From contig NC_090024.1 in the NCBI RefSeq assembly GCF_037176765.1, positions 154,379,278-154,443,277 on the forward strand: a stretch of 64,000 nucleotides of DNA, in the 5' to 3' direction. Both the position numbers and the translations under genes were made by a program. This stretch comes from Anolis sagrei (taxonomy: Eukaryota > Chordata > Lepidosauria > Squamata > Anolidae). The notes beneath the pieces were generated by a model, which did no database searches, was not told the DNA's origin, and was given only the letters and a program-made list of their open reading frames with translations. Each line of letters starts with the position of its first letter. Position 1 is the first letter of the stretch. Shown here one piece after another: positions 12,563 through 24,400 of the stretch.

Positions 12563-12866
12563 AGGTAAAGGGAAAGGTTTTCCCCTGACATTAAGTCCAG
12601 TCATGTCTGACTCTGGGCTGTGGTGCTGGCGTCGTCTGTAGATGCCTCCTAGGTCATGTGGCCAGCATGACTGCATGGAGCAGTTACCTTCCCATCAGCG
12701 CAATACCTATTGATCTCACATTTGCATGTTTTTGAACTGCTAGGTTGGCAGAAGCTGGGGCTAATAACAGGAGCTCACGCCACACCCCGGATTCAAACCT
12801 GCGACCTTTTAGTCAACAAGTTCAGCAGCTCAGTGGTTTAATGCATTGTGCCACCAAGGGCTCCAG
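12563..12866 (-). mobile_element. tRNA-derived SINE (family A)
   Basis: Minus-strand copy from the GGTAAAGGGAAAGGTTTTCC tail to the ACCAAGGGCTCC head, with small internal deletions. Confidence 0.88.
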
Positions 12867-12899
12867 AGCCAGCACAATGGGATATTATTTGCTTTGGGT

Positions 12900-13034
12900 C
12901 AGTGGTTCTCACCTTGTGAATCCCCAGATGTTTTGGCCTTCAACTCCCAGAAATCCTAACAGCTGGTAAACTGGCTGGGATTTCTGGAAGTTGTAGGCCA
13001 AAACACCTGGGGACTCACAGGTTGAGAACCACTG
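12900..13034. mobile_element. hAT-type hairpin MITE
   Basis: A 135-bp near-palindrome starting CAGTGGTTCTCACC and ending GGTTGAGAACCACTG, with CCAAAACACCTGGGGAC-type arms. The ends are those of hAT MITEs. No clear 8-bp target duplication remains. A 24-bp piece of the same end recurs at 13232-13255. Confidence 0.8.
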
Positions 13035-13153
13035 GTTAGATGTTTGTTGCAGTTGTGGTTCTCTCGCTCTCGCTTTATCACCTCTGACAAGTGCTATAGC
13101 AAAATCTTAGACTAGATAGAAAGAATGTCATATTAGTATTATCGCATATACAG

Positions 13154-13231
13154 TAGCTTATCCAACATAGACGGGCCAGCAAAACGCTGGATAAGGGAAA
13201 ATGTTGGATAATAAAGAGGGATTAAGGAAAA
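13154..13231 (+). mobile_element. Tigger-like 5' end fragment
   Basis: CAGTAGCTTATCCAACATAG then ACGCTGGATAAGGGAAAATG matches the start of Tigger elements. It is cut off where the hAT end fragment begins. Confidence 0.6.
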
Positions 13232-13255
13232 GCTCACAGGTTGAGAACCACTGTT

Positions 13256-14588
13256 TTGGGTAAATATAAGGCAGGGAAAGGAGTCAGGAGGGGCAGGAAG
13301 AGTCTTTAAAACTAGTAGATTTCGTTAAGGATGACAGTCCACTTCTTCATATGCGTTGATGGAGTACAGTACTCAAGTCTCAAGTATGAATGTGCCCTGT
13401 ATTTGTTGAGATGATGTAGAATAAAACAGGATACAGAAAAAGACAGTTGATCCTAAAACTTTAAAGAACTGGTTTACGTACAAACATCACGACACCTGTA
13501 AGATAATATAGACGCTCAGTTAATCAGAACTCAAAGCAACTAAAACTCTCAGGCAAGCAGCAAAAAAATCAAATAAATAATACTTTAAATAAAAATGTAA
13601 ATGTCCATTTATGAATGACCTCAAATCTTCCAAAATACTTGTGTTTTCTGATGGTCTTTGGTGATCCCTCTGACCCCTCGCAACCCCCTCCCCCCGGGGT
13701 CCGGACCCCAGGTTGAGAAACACTGAAATAATCGGTTTGCTTAAGACAAATACTTGCTCTGCTCCACAGAATGGTCCACCTTGATTCTACAAACTCTTCT
13801 TTCCTTTCTATAGGCCCACAGTATACCTTGTCCCTCCAAATATGTGAACAAGCCCCAGCTCTGAGCACCCCTAGGGCCACGTCCCACCTGCACATAATAT
13901 TTCATAACTTTCGGTTGAAATAAAATCATCATGTCCTGTAACAATCCAGTTTCAGAACAGCGGGCCAAGGAGCATAACTATGAAATGACCCTGAACTGGG
14001 AGAGTTTTAATTTGATGTGATGGAAGATGACGCAGCTTAAATGCTGAACAGAAATGCGCACTGAAGTCCCGTACATTTTTTGAAGTTTTCACTAATTACT
14101 AACTCGCCCCTGGTTTTTCAGCAGAGGAATGCCTCCACAACACTCGGAGGAAATCAACTCAGAGGTGTATCGAAACGAAGTTTATTGGCAGACACCCCCA
14201 GGATGAATGACAGACTGCATCGAGAGGCTGGTACATTGCTCATTCCCAGGATTAAATGGAAGCTCAGCCAAACATGCTCCAGTGAGTTTCACACCTCCCT
14301 TGTCAACAAAATATTGTACAGACAAGTTCAGGTGTAGCTAAGACTGGTGGCCAGGTGGTACTTGAATTCCAAAACAGCTCAAAGTTGGGATGCCTTGCGG
14401 GGAGAGCAACATGACTGAGCAGATCAAGAACTGCCATGGGTTTTTTAATTTGGTTGAGCTCATAAAGACCCTTGGCTGGTAGTTTGATTGTAATTTAATT
14501 AATTTATAATTAGCCTATTTTGTTTACAGTGGTCCGTTCTTGCCTAGGCTTTCCTGCCTAGATTTCATAGAAAATGAATATATAGTTA
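13256..14588. other. Mostly unassigned; a possible hAT end at 13630-13725
   Basis: The segment ending CCCAGGTTGAGAAACACTG at 13725, preceded by a C/G-rich GACCCC run, resembles the terminus of a hAT element. The rest, including the 85-codon frame at 14080-14337, shows nothing I can name. Confidence 0.4.
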
Positions 14589-16553
14589 CTAGCTGTCCCT
14601 TGCCAGGTGTTGCTGTGGCCCAGACTGGTGATCTGGAAAATGAATTAATGAGAAAGTGTTGGTTTTTAATATATGCAATGGCTTTATGCTTGTGGGTAAA
14701 CAGTATTTCTTGTCAGTGTTGATGCAGAGATTGTCTGGTTTGCCTACTCTGGAACATGCAACATATAATTGCCCATCTTTAGGGGTCCCTTTCTGTGCCG
14801 TCACACCCAGACATTATGAAGTTAAAACTAAGATGATAAAACTTTATCTGGGCAAACCGCGGGTGCCTTTCTTAGAAGCTCCAGATTCTCAGCAACTGAG
14901 GCCCGTCCAGAATTGAACATCAACAGAACATTTATTTTTCAAAGTCCTTGAAGGTGATCAGCTAAACATTCACACCTAACTGCAGCAGGGAAGAGCTCCT
15001 TGCCCCACCCCAGCCATTCCACAGATATATAAACCCATTTTTCCTACTTCCAACAGACCTCACTACCTCTGAGGAAGCTTGCCATAGATGCAGGCGAAAC
15101 GTCAGGAGAAATGCCTCTAGAACATGGCTCTATAGCCCGAAAAAACCCACAAGAACCTAGTGATTCCAGCCATGAAAGCCTTCGACAATACATTGTCCTT
15201 GACAGACTTGGCACAGTTTGATGAAGTTACAAACAAAACAGTCAATTTGGGAAACCATATAGATGTTCTTTCTTTCCCTTTTCCTTCAGTTACCGAGTTA
15301 ACTTATCCCTAATGGTAGAAAAATCCTGGGATCTTTTACCCTAACCCTGAGCTGTTATCTTTCAGAAAGAAAGAGCAGGTCTTCCCCTATCTAAGCTCAA
15401 GATTAGTTTTGGAGATGAAGTAATGAATCCTCTCCCAATGGCAAGGAAATCCGGAACTATTCCCTGCCCCAGGGCTGAGCTACTGTCCTTTAGAAAGAGC
15501 AGGTCTTTCTCTATCTGAGCTCAACGCCAGTTTCAAAGGCAAGAGGGTAACCTCACCCCTAAATCTCAGTTGTACTCACAGTGGCTTGTCCAAGCTGCCT
15601 AGCTGGCCACCAGCACATCCGAGGCTTTTTCTATACTAAAGAAAGCAGGTGGGCTTTTCCAAAATGGAGATCTCATCCCCAGGAAAAAGGGCGGTCTCTA
15701 GACCAAAAGGAAACCTTTTAAACCAATAGCTGCAAAAGACTTGCAGGCTGGCTTCCAGCCTCTGTTAATAATTAACTTTCAGGGTGCTGCTGCAACCCTG
15801 GGGAAAATGCAAAGGGATGTTATTTTATGCAACTAAAGGGCAAAGCAAACCAAGCTCCTGGAAGACGGAACACTTTCAAATCTATGATCTGTGTGAGTGT
15901 GAATCAAATATATCTATCTCTATCTATGGCTGGATGGCTCTTTGTCAGGAAGGCTTTGATTACGTTTTCCTGCCCTGGTGAAGGGAGTTGGATTGGGTGG
16001 CCTTAAGTATTTTCTGTTGGTTATGGGGGTTCTGTGTGGGAACTTTGCACCAATCCTCTCGTTCGTGGGGTTCAGAATGCTATTTGATTGTAGACAAATA
16101 TAAATCCCAGCAACTAAAACTCCCAAATGTCCAGGTCTATTTTCCCCAATCTCCATCTGTGTTCATATTTGGGCATATGGAATATTCGTTCCAAGTTTGG
16201 TCCAGATCCATCATTGTTTGAGTACACAGCGCTCTCTGGATGTAGATGAACTACAACTCCCAAAATCAAGGTCAATGCCCACCAAACCTTTCCAGTATTT
16301 TCTGTTGGTCATGGGAGTCCTGTGTGCCACGTTTGGTTCAATTCCATCATGGTGGAGTTCAGAATGCTCTTTCATTGTAGGTGAACTATAAATTCCAGCA
16401 ACTACAACTCCCAAATAACAAAATCTCTTTTTTTTTTACTGATGGTCTCCTTGGGTTAGTAGGTGTATCGTGTCCAAATTTGGTGTCAATTCGTCCAGTA
16501 GTTTTTGAGTTATGTTAATCGCACTAACAAACATTACATTTTATTGATATAGA
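14589..16553 (-). mobile_element. Helitron with helicase C-terminal remnant
   Basis: In the minus-strand sense it starts with TC at 16553-16552 (TCTATATCAATAAAATGTAATG-like end) and finishes with CTAG at 14592-14589, just after a short GC hairpin. A and T flank it, as for Helitron insertion between A and T. Near its 3' end the frame 14804-14589 encodes DGQLYVACSRVGKPDNLCI, the C-terminal motif of the Helitron Rep/helicase. A repeated motif (TTTGGT-CCAGATCCATCATT and similar) fills 16000-16410. A Penelope-like end at 14952-15194 is a later insertion. The interior 15203-15920 is unassigned. Confidence 0.8.
14952..15194 (+). mobile_element. Penelope-like 3' end inside the Helitron
   Basis: It carries CAGCAGGGAAGAGCTCC, GCAGGCGAAACGTCAGG and the terminal GAAAGCCTTCGACAATACA. 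It is flanked by an 8-bp duplication GTCCTTGA at 14944-14951 and 15195-15202, so it inserted on its own after the Helitron. Confidence 0.85.
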
Positions 16554-16564
16554 TGTGCATTGCC

Positions 16565-16672
16565 AAAAACCAGAACTGATGCCCCTGGCACTCTGGGGCT
16601 GTTAGGAATTGTGGGAGTTGAAGTCCAAAACACCTGGAGGGCCGAAGTCTGCCGATGCCTGCAATAGATGAT
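16565..16672. mobile_element. hAT-type MITE, partial
   Basis: GGGAGTTGAAGTCCAAAACA-CCTGGAGGGCC ending GATGCCTG is the right half of the MITE that is complete at 41193-41309; the left half is degraded. Confidence 0.6.
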
Positions 16673-16814
16673 CACTCAACAATCCAGGTCAGTAGAGGAA
16701 GGAGGGCTAGATCAGACACTATGTCTTCTAGCTCAAATGTCCCCATAGGGTTGTGCTGTGCCCTTTTGAATTCCACGCTGCTGAAGGGATAATAGGAATG
16801 CATTCTTAGGGTGC

Positions 16815-17205
16815 ATCTATGCTGTCTATTTAATTCAGTTTGACACCTTTACTTGCAATGGCTCAATGCAGTGCAATCCTGGGAGCTGTCATTTTACAAG
16901 ATCTTTGGCCTTCTCTGCCAAAGAGAACATCTTTGGACGACCATTACAGATGGCATGATTTGATATTGAATGAAATTTTAAATGCTTCATATGTATTAAT
17001 TTTAATGTAATTTTAAATTTTATTTCAATGTTACTGGAATTGTTTGTGTTTCAAGGCACTGAATAATTGCCTATATGTAAGTCACCTTGAGTCCCCTTCG
17101 GGGTAGAGAAAAGCAGGGTATAAATAGGGTAAATAAATAAATAAGAGTGCTGGTGTCTCCACAAACTACAAATCCCAGGATTCCATGGCTTTAAGTCATG
17201 GCAGT
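16815..17205. mobile_element. CArG-less hairpin MITE (family M1) split by an L2 tail
   Basis: The left half (16815-16978: GTGCATCTATGCTGTC, AGTTTGACACC, GGCTCAATG) and right half (17143-17205: GAGTGCTGGTG, CTACAAATCCCAGGATTCC) belong to one palindromic MITE. An L2-type 3' tail at 16979-17142 (plus strand, ending GGGTATAAATAGGGTAAATAA) separates them. Confidence 0.65.
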
Positions 17206-17214
17206 TTTTAAGGA

Positions 17215-17352
17215 TTTTGTTTGTTTTTAAATATCATTAATTTGTAATTCTATTTTAATGTTTGTTATGTTTAGGTTTTAAATTGTATTTGGTTTTACTG
17301 TGAACCACTTTAAGTCTCTTTTGTAGAGAAAGTGGGGTATTATTATTATTAT
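17215..17352 (+). mobile_element. LINE (L2-type) 3' tail
   Basis: ACTGTGAACCACTTTAAGTC then GGGGTATTATTATTATTAT fits the terminal signature of L2-like elements in this window. Confidence 0.5.
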
Positions 17353-17353
17353 G

Positions 17354-17968
17354 AATGTTTCAACTGATCACCTTGATTAGCATTTGATTGCCTGGCAGAA
17401 CAAAATCTGGCTACCAGTATTAAAAAAACTCTAAAATTAGAACAGCACAACAACAGAGAGGAAACAATCAAGGACATCTAATCACCTCTCAACAAAAGAT
17501 TGCTCCAGGCACTGCCAGGCAATCAAATGGTAATCAAGGTGATCAGTTGAAACATTCACACCCAGCTCCAACAGACAAGAGTCCTTTGTCCCACCCTGGT
17601 CATTCCACAGATATATAAACCCTTTTCCTAGTTCCAACAGACCTCACTACCTCTGCGGATGCTTGCCATAGATGCAGGCGAAACGTCAGGAGAAAATGCC
17701 TTTAGAACATGGCCATATAGCCCGAAAAAAACTACAACAACCCAGTTTGGACTTGGTTGTTGTAGTTATTTCGGGCTGTATGGCCATGTTCTAGAAGCAT
17801 TCTCTCTTGATGTTTCGCCTGCATCTATGGCAGAGGTTGTGAGGTCCTCTGAGGATGCCTATCATAGATGCAGGCGAAACATCAGGAGACAATGCTTCTA
17901 GAACATGGCCATATAGCCCGAAAAACCTACAACTCAGTGATTCTGGCCATGAAAGCCTTCGACAATAC
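17354..17968. mobile_element. Penelope-like 3' ends in inverted arrangement
   Basis: A plus-strand copy (about 17400-17745, starting in the coding tail NKIWLPVL-like sequence) is followed by a second, hairpin-like pair (17746-17968) ending GAAAGCCTTCGACAATACA. A short opposite-strand piece lies at 17354-17399. Family motifs ATGGCCATATAGCCCG and GCAGGCGAAAC(G/A)TCAGG occur repeatedly. Confidence 0.8.
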
Positions 17969-17969
17969 A

Positions 17970-18035
17970 TAGGCCGCCTTGAGTCCCCCTTCGGGGGGAT
18001 AAGGATGAGGGGTATAAATATAAGATATCAATAAC
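17970..18035 (+). mobile_element. L2-type LINE 3' tail
   Basis: GCCGCCTTGAGTCCCCCTTC followed by GGGGTATAAATATAAGAT, the terminal L2-type signature. Confidence 0.6.
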
Positions 18036-18514
18036 AAATAGGTTGGACTTGGTTACTTTCAGGCCTTTTAAGCCTACTGTAAAACCACAACTGGAATGAT
18101 TTTCAACAGATTAAATATTCCTACCATGGTCTCATGGGAAACTATTCCTCGAGATTGTGCCTAAAAGCCAACACTGCTTGGCTGCTTATCCTATCATTGT
18201 TGTGTCAATGCTTTCTGTAATGAGTGTTGATAAATGGAAACTGTGACAAATTGTTGCAGGGTGACAAAATGTTGTTGTTCCCATTGACCAGTCTCTGGTT
18301 GCCCTTGCTGGGCTTTTAGAGGAAGAGGGCTTTTCCCTCCCTCCTCTCCATATATTCTCCACTAGGCAAGCTGATGCTGTGTAAGTAGTTGCCTAAATTC
18401 CCACATCCTAAGTAAGAGAAAGATCTAGCTCAAGGGGCTGCTGCCCGGCACAAAGAGAGTGCATGGCTTGTGTACCATTTGTTCCATCCTGAGCCATTTA
18501 AAATCCACCGGAAG

Positions 18515-18650
18515 GCCTTGGACAAGTCCCAATCCACAAACCTCATGGGTAACATGGGAATATTAATCAGCTTTGTTGGGGGATTGTTGTGAGGATTAAC
18601 GAGATAAGGGATGTGAAGCCCTGGGCATGCTCAAAGTAGGGCAGACGTTC
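18515..18650 (+). mobile_element. MIR-like ancient SINE
   Basis: CTTGGACAAGTCCC, then GTAACATGGGAATATTAATC and GTTGTGAGGATTAACGAGAT, in the order of the MIR core and 3' half. Flanks 18036-18514 and 18651-19020 show nothing I can assign. Confidence 0.6.
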
Positions 18651-19021
18651 TTCATGCTCAGGCTTCTTTCTTTTCCTTTCTCCTTTCCAATGATCGAAAC
18701 TGCTTCTATCTATCTACAGGTTGCACAAAAAGGGGAAAAGGTAGTGGCCGCTCTTGGTCTTTTGGGGGGAAATACTAAGAATTCCTAGCATTCTTTCCCT
18801 TAACAACATGTTTACTTTTAATCGCCATGTTATTTAGGATTAACGCAAGTAATTGCCTCAAGCTCATTTAAGACTGAACTCAGTGAAAGCAAACTACCTC
18901 CTGCAAACTACAGGAAGCTTTCCCTGCACAAAGGCGTGCATTCATTTGCATGGAAGAAAGTAGAAATCATTAGAAGCCTTGCCGGTTGGCCCCTCCCTTA
19001 TAACCTGTTTACTGAAAATGT

Positions 19022-19377
19022 GTTGTCAAAGGCCTTTCACTGGGTTGCTGTGAGTTTTCCAGGATATATGGTCATGTTCCAGAAGCATTTTCTCCTGACT
19101 TTTTGCCCACATCTATGGCAGGCAACCTCAGAGGTTGTGAGGTCTGTTGGAAACTAGGCAAGTGAATACTTCCCAAAAAAGGATCCCCCATGCAGCAACT
19201 ATCCAGGCTTTGAAGCTGCAGGGCCATTCAATGTTAATCAAGATGGCCAATTGCAACATTCCCACTTACTTCCTACAGACAAAAGTTCTTTCTCCCACCC
19301 TGCACATGCCACAGGCATCCGCAGAGGTTGTGAGGTCCTGGAACATGGCCATACAGCCCGGAAAACTCACAGCAACC
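19022..19377. mobile_element. Penelope-like 3' end, with inverted terminal piece
   Basis: Minus-strand end from GTTGTCAAAGGCCTTTCACTG to GGCAGGCAACCTCAGAGG, and at the far side a plus-strand end GGAACATGGCCATACAGCCC. The copy is degraded. Confidence 0.7.
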
Positions 19378-19493
19378 TGAAGTTAGTGAGCAGACTGCAT
19401 GTTGAGGAAGTACTGTCTCTGCTGAGAAAGTATGGTCTTGGTCATGGTTTTGGTAAGGAGTTTGATCTGCTTTCTTGTGATTAATAAGGACCT

Positions 19494-19803
19494 CATCACA
19501 CTAGAGAACGAATCCACTTTAAATCCAGTTGCTGCCTCCTGCAGAATTCTGGGGTTTGTAGTTTAGGGAGCAGCCTTTAACAGCTTCACTAAACTACAAA
19601 TCCCAGAATGCTGCAGGAGGCAGAAACCATATTTAAAGTGGATTAATTTTTAATGAATCCACTTTAAATCCAGTTTTTGCTTCCTGTAGAATTCTGGGGT
19701 TTGTAGTTTTGGAAGGAGCCTTTAGCAGCCTTGCTAAACTACACATCCCAGAATGCTGGAGGCAGAAACCATATTTAAAGTGGATTCATTCTCTAGTATG
19801 ATG
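19494..19803. repeat. Two fused palindromic MITEs
   Basis: The outer ends are CATCACACTAGAGAACGAATCC and its inverted form ATTCTCTAGTATGATG. Inside, the arm AATCCACTTTAAATCCAGTT and its complement alternate four times (19510, 19625, 19660, 19770), giving two hairpins in a row. Confidence 0.75.
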
Positions 19804-20163
19804 AAGTAGAGGCCCTGAAGCAGCTTGAAATCAATATAGCTAAATACTAAGAGTACCAACTCAAGGAAGACCAGTACAAAAATGGCTATCACTAAAGCTC
19901 TCCAGCTCAACATTTCATTAAGGAATGTCCAATTCTGGTAACATACATGTCTCCTTAGCAGTAGGCCTCCCTGAGCTATTTGGGACTTCCTTGGTAATAA
20001 ATGGGTATAAGATTGCAGCATGGACATGTTTGTTTGAAAGCAAGGCCTTTCAGTTTCAGTACTGGTATTAAGACTTCGTACCCCTTCAGTGGGATAAAGT
20101 TCCTCCTTATGTTCTCCTGCTCTCCCAAACATTGAATCATTTGTTGAAATTAAGTAAGGAAAG
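19804..20163. other. Unassigned sequence downstream of CCN1
   Basis: No recognisable repeat. The 132-codon frame 20132-19734 on the minus strand overlaps the MITE and has one hydrophobic run but no family match that I know. Confidence 0.4.
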
Positions 20164-20495
20164 AGCCCCCGGTGGCATAGCTGGTTAACCCACTGAGCTG
20201 CTGAATTTACTGACCAAAAGGACAGCAGTTCAAATCTGGGGAGTGGGGTGAGCTCCCGCCGTTAGTCCCAACTTCTGCCAACCTAGCAGTTTGAAAACAT
20301 GCAAATGTGAGTAAACCAATAGGGACTGCTTCTGCGGGAAAGTAACAGTGCTCCATGCAGTCATGCTGGCCACATGACCTTGGAAGTGTCTGTGGACAAC
20401 GCCGGCTCTTTGGCTTAGAAATGAAGATGAGCACCACCCCCCAGAGTTGGACACAACTAGACTTAATATCAAGGGGAAACCTTTACCTTTACTCT
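20164..20495 (+). mobile_element. tRNA-derived SINE (common squamate family A)
   Basis: Full-length: CCCCCGGTGGCATAGCTGG head, B-box GTTCAAATCTGG, AAACATGCAAATGTGAGTA body, and a GGACACAACTAGACTTAAT / ACCTTTACCTTT tail. It sits just past the CCN1 poly(A) site on the opposite strand. Confidence 0.9.
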
Positions 20496-20544
20496 TAGGC
20501 AAGGAAATTAGGTCATGAAGTACATGAACTTAGGTAAATATTTC

Positions 20545-21186
20545 TTTATTAAATGATTAATTCCATAAATAAAATTCTCTTAATTCATTGAATATAAAAT
20601 TAAATCATTTACAACTTATTCCAGTATTAGGGATTTTTTTCCTCCAAAACAAAAAAAAGAGCTACATTTTGATAAATAAAATATTCAGCTTAAAAAAAAC
20701 AACAACCAATTTCTGTTTGTGGGTGTGAAATATATATATAGAGAGAGCTGGTACCTATAGCTGCCATAGGTGAGAACTCCAAAAGTCCCCACCTTAGGAA
20801 GGAATGTAACCTCCAACATGAAGTTGTTTTGAAACAACAACAAAAGTGTGGTATGATGATGGAAAATAGGGAACTGAAAAGTTTTTCATAACCGGAACAG
20901 ACAGACAAACATACAAACAGATCAGTTAACAAACAGAAATCAGTAATCATGAAAAGTGCTCCAAAATGAAGCAACGAGATTGCTCCAGTATTATGAAGCT
21001 TTAAATATGCTCAAACTGTGGCATTAGTATCCAGTTGCACAGTGCATTCTTGTGTCTCAGTGTTGCCCTCCAATGGGCAAAGGCACCACTTCCATAAGAG
21101 TTTATATTTCTTCACTGTTACTTCAGAAAAGACTTGAAAAAAACAAACAAATTAAGGCTCTTGCTCAAGCCTGCCCATGTCACAAT
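20545..21186 (-). other. CCN1: CCN1 3' UTR with poly(A) signal
   Basis: After the stop, about 640 nt of AT-rich sequence runs to an AATAAA on the minus strand at 20550-20545, so cleavage is expected near 20525. Several ATTTA-like and T-rich stretches fit the unstable immediate-early mRNA of this gene, but I have not shown decay control. A SINE begins just beyond the expected end (20164-20495). A short DNA-transposon-like piece may lie at about 20745-20815. Confidence 0.7.
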
Positions 21187-21486
21187 TTAGTCCCTAAATT
21201 TGTGGATGTCGTTAAATAGCCGGTAATTGGGGTAGGCGTCGTTTGAATGAGGACAGTTGTAGTTGCATCTGCAAGACTGGATCATCATGACATTCTTGGA
21301 GAAGGTCTCTCCGTCGTCGCAGCGGAACCGGATCTTGACCGTCCTGGTCTGCTGAGGAGTGCAGCACCTCCCGTCCACGCAGGAGCCACAGTACTTGGGG
21401 CGGTACCGCTTCACACTGGAGCATCCGGCGTACGTGAACTTGACAGGCGCTTGGGACTTTCTGGTCTTGGTGCACTTCTTTCCCTT
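21187..21486 (-). CDS. CCN1: CCN1 coding exon 5: C-terminal cystine knot and stop
   Basis: The exon is 300 nt including the TAA stop at 21189-21187. The basic start ([11 protein letters not shown]) matches a known heparin- and integrin-binding site of human CCN1. The knot cysteines are all visible ([19 protein letters not shown]). Intron 4 just upstream is only 110 nt. Confidence 0.95.
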   Translation of the reverse strand, partial: KGKKCTKTRKSQAPVKFTYAGCSSVKRYRPKYCGSCVDGRCCTPQQTRTVKIRFRCDDGETFSKNVMMIQSCRCNYNCPHSNDAYPNYRLFNDIHKFRD

Positions 21487-24400
21487 CTGCGAGGAAGAGA
21501 TCGGCAGAGAGGTCAAGTCAGGGCTCGGCTTCAAAACACGCCCACCACCCACAATGACTTGGAAATGGGAAAGTTGTAGTGAGGGGATGTGTTTACCTTC
21601 AAAGAGTCGTAGCTAGGCTGCCCACATGGCCTCACTTCGCATATCCTGGTCTCTTTCACTAGCCTGCAGCTGGGGTTGTCATTGGTGACTCGGGTCGAGA
21701 CGCCAGTCCCACAGGTCTTCGAACACTGGGACCAGGAGGTGGTTTGGACAATGCACTTGGGGTTCTCAAAGGAATGGCTGCGAGGTTCAGACTCAAAGAC
21801 TAAAAGGAAAGAAAAGGGAACAGTGTAAACTTCACAAGTTCTACCAAGAAGTAGTTCCACCACTTGCATAGATTACAGAAGCCTTCTGGGATGCTTTGTG
21901 GAGCTTTTCGTTGGGTTTTCTGCCTTTTAACACAATTCTGTATGTTTTTGGGCGGGATGGTTATTTGTTTATGAATTTTTCTTTTTTTGCCTTTTTTGTG
22001 TGTAAACAGCTCTGAGCCCCTTCAGGGAGAGAGGACAGTATATAAATAAATATTATTATTTGATGCATAACAAGATTAGTACACAACAAACAAGATACTA
22101 GGCTGGCTTTTGTATTTGATCACATGCCTGACACTTCCCAAGTGTCTAGCTATCAGCAAATAATGTGTGCAGAGCCTTTTGTAGCTTTTTTTTTTTTTGT
22201 CGTGCCAGGAGCGACTTGAGAAACTGCAAGTCGCTTCTGGTGTGAGAGAATTGGCCATCTGCAAGGACGTTGCCCAGGGGACGCCCGGATGAATTGATGT
22301 TTTTTATCATCCTTGTGGGAGGCTTCTCTCATGTCCCCGCCTGAGGAGCTGGAGTTGATACAGGGAGCTCATCCGCCTCTCCCCGGATTCGAACCTGCAA
22401 CCTGTCGGTCTTCAGTCCTGCCGGCACAGGGGTTTAACCCACTGCGCCACCGGGGGCTCCACTTTTGCAGCTGACAGATGGTCATTTTTGTCAGCACCAA
22501 TTGTTTTTAAGTGCAGGCCAACGTCTTTAGGCACTGCACCCAGTGTGCCTATCACCACCCAGACCACCTTGACTGGCTTGTGCCAAAGTCTTTGCAGTTC
22601 AATCTTTAAATCCTCCTATTGTTGTTATTATCATCATCATCATCTTGTCTTTTCATCAACATTCCTAGCAGAACACTATAGACTTCGAGAGATAATCCTC
22701 ACAGGATAAAATATCCTGGCAACAATCCCCCTCCCCCAGTCCTGCATAACACCCCCTCCCCTCCCTTCTGCATTCTCAACTCACCAGGCATCATTTTCAG
22801 CCCTTCCTTCACGATAGCGATGAGCTCATTTTTCCTGGTCAATTCTCCTTCAGAGACATCCAGGCCAAAATCTTTCCCAAAGAAGCCGTCCAGGTCTTCC
22901 AGGGTGTCTTTGGAGTTGTCGCAGACCCACTCCTCGCAGCACTGCCCGGGGATCTTCACAAGCCTGGGGTTCGGGCATCCCAGGTTAGGGAGGGAGAGCT
23001 CTTGCGGGCAGAGTGGCACACAGCCCACGGCCCCATCGATGCAGGTACACTGGTGCTTGCAGTTGGGCTGGAAGCTCTCCCCATTCTGGTAGATTTTGGA
23101 GTTGTACTCGCAGGGCCTCCCTTCGGACTGGGCTGCGAGGTTAAAAAAGAAGAATAGGTATAATAACATAACAATAAATCTTCCTTTATATCCTGCTTTT
23201 CTCCCTCATTGGACCCCTAATGGCTTTGTACATATTAAAATCACTGGGTGCTGCGATTTTTCCAGGCTGTATGGCCATGTTCCAGAAGCATTCCCTCCTG
23301 GAGTTTCAACCACATCTCTGGCAGGCATCCTCAGAGGTTGTGAGGTCTGTTGGAAACTAGGCAAGTGGTGTTTATATATCTGTGGAATGTCCAGGCTGGG
23401 AGAAAGAACTCTTGTCTGCTGGAGGCAAGTGGGAATGTTGCAATTGGCCATCTTGATTAGCACTGAATGGCCTTGACGCTTCAAAGTCTGTCTGGTTGCT
23501 GCCTGGGGAGGGGGGATACTTTGTCAGGAGGTGTCCTAGTTTCCAACAGACCTCACAACTTCTGAAGATGCCTGCCATAGTTGCAGGCGAAACGTCAGAA
23601 GAGAATGCTTCTGGAACATGGCCATACAGCCCAAAAAACTCACAGCAACCCAATTATTCCAGCCGTGAAAGCCTTCAACAATCTTTTAAAATCATGTAAA
23701 CAATCCAAATACATTGATAATAAGTATATAACATAACCATTTAAAACAATAATATACATTCACATTATTGTGGCATTGTGTCACATCACACTGCACTTTG
23801 TTCCATATTGTACTTTATTATATACACGAGGCTCAGTCGGCTGAAGCAGGAGGAAGTTTTGTTATTTTTGTAAAAGTTCCTCGCCATCCCCTAGAGCCCT
23901 GGAGCTAGAACAATAAGTTAGTCAGGAATCACTTTTCCTTATGTGCCGCTGAGTGCAGTGCAGCCCAGACATCGTGAATCGCATTCCAGACGGCTGAAGT
24001 CATATATGCCCCTTCTGCCAATCGACCAACAACAAAGCCTCACCATACATGGGCCGAAAAGTGCGAAACTTCCCCGCTGCTACGTAGAGCACGCTATAGG
24101 AGATGTTTACCTCGGCAGATGCCCTTCGGAGCGGTGGTGCTGGCGCCAAAGTTGCATTCCAGGCCCTTGGTGTGGTCGCAGGGCTGCGTCTTGCTGCAGT
24201 CCTCGTTGAGCTGCTTGGCGCAGACCTTGCAGCATCCGCACCCGTCCAGGACCAGCCCGACTCCTGGGGCGCACCTGGGGACTTCCAGGGGACACTGGCA
24301 CGCGGAGGGGCAAGCGGGCGCCACCTGGGGAAAGGAGCAAGGCAGGGAAAGGTTAGGAAGACGCAGTCAGGCACAGAAGCAAGGCAAGAAGCAACTCGCC

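Noticed and set aside
15203-15920. Possible fossil LTR inside the Helitron at 14589-16553
   Set aside because: No matching terminal repeats, primer site or coding piece could be seen; left unassigned.
22190-22460. Host tRNA gene in CCN1 intron 3
   Set aside because: The tRNA-like head continues into a SINE body and poly(A) tail and does not form a complete tRNA.
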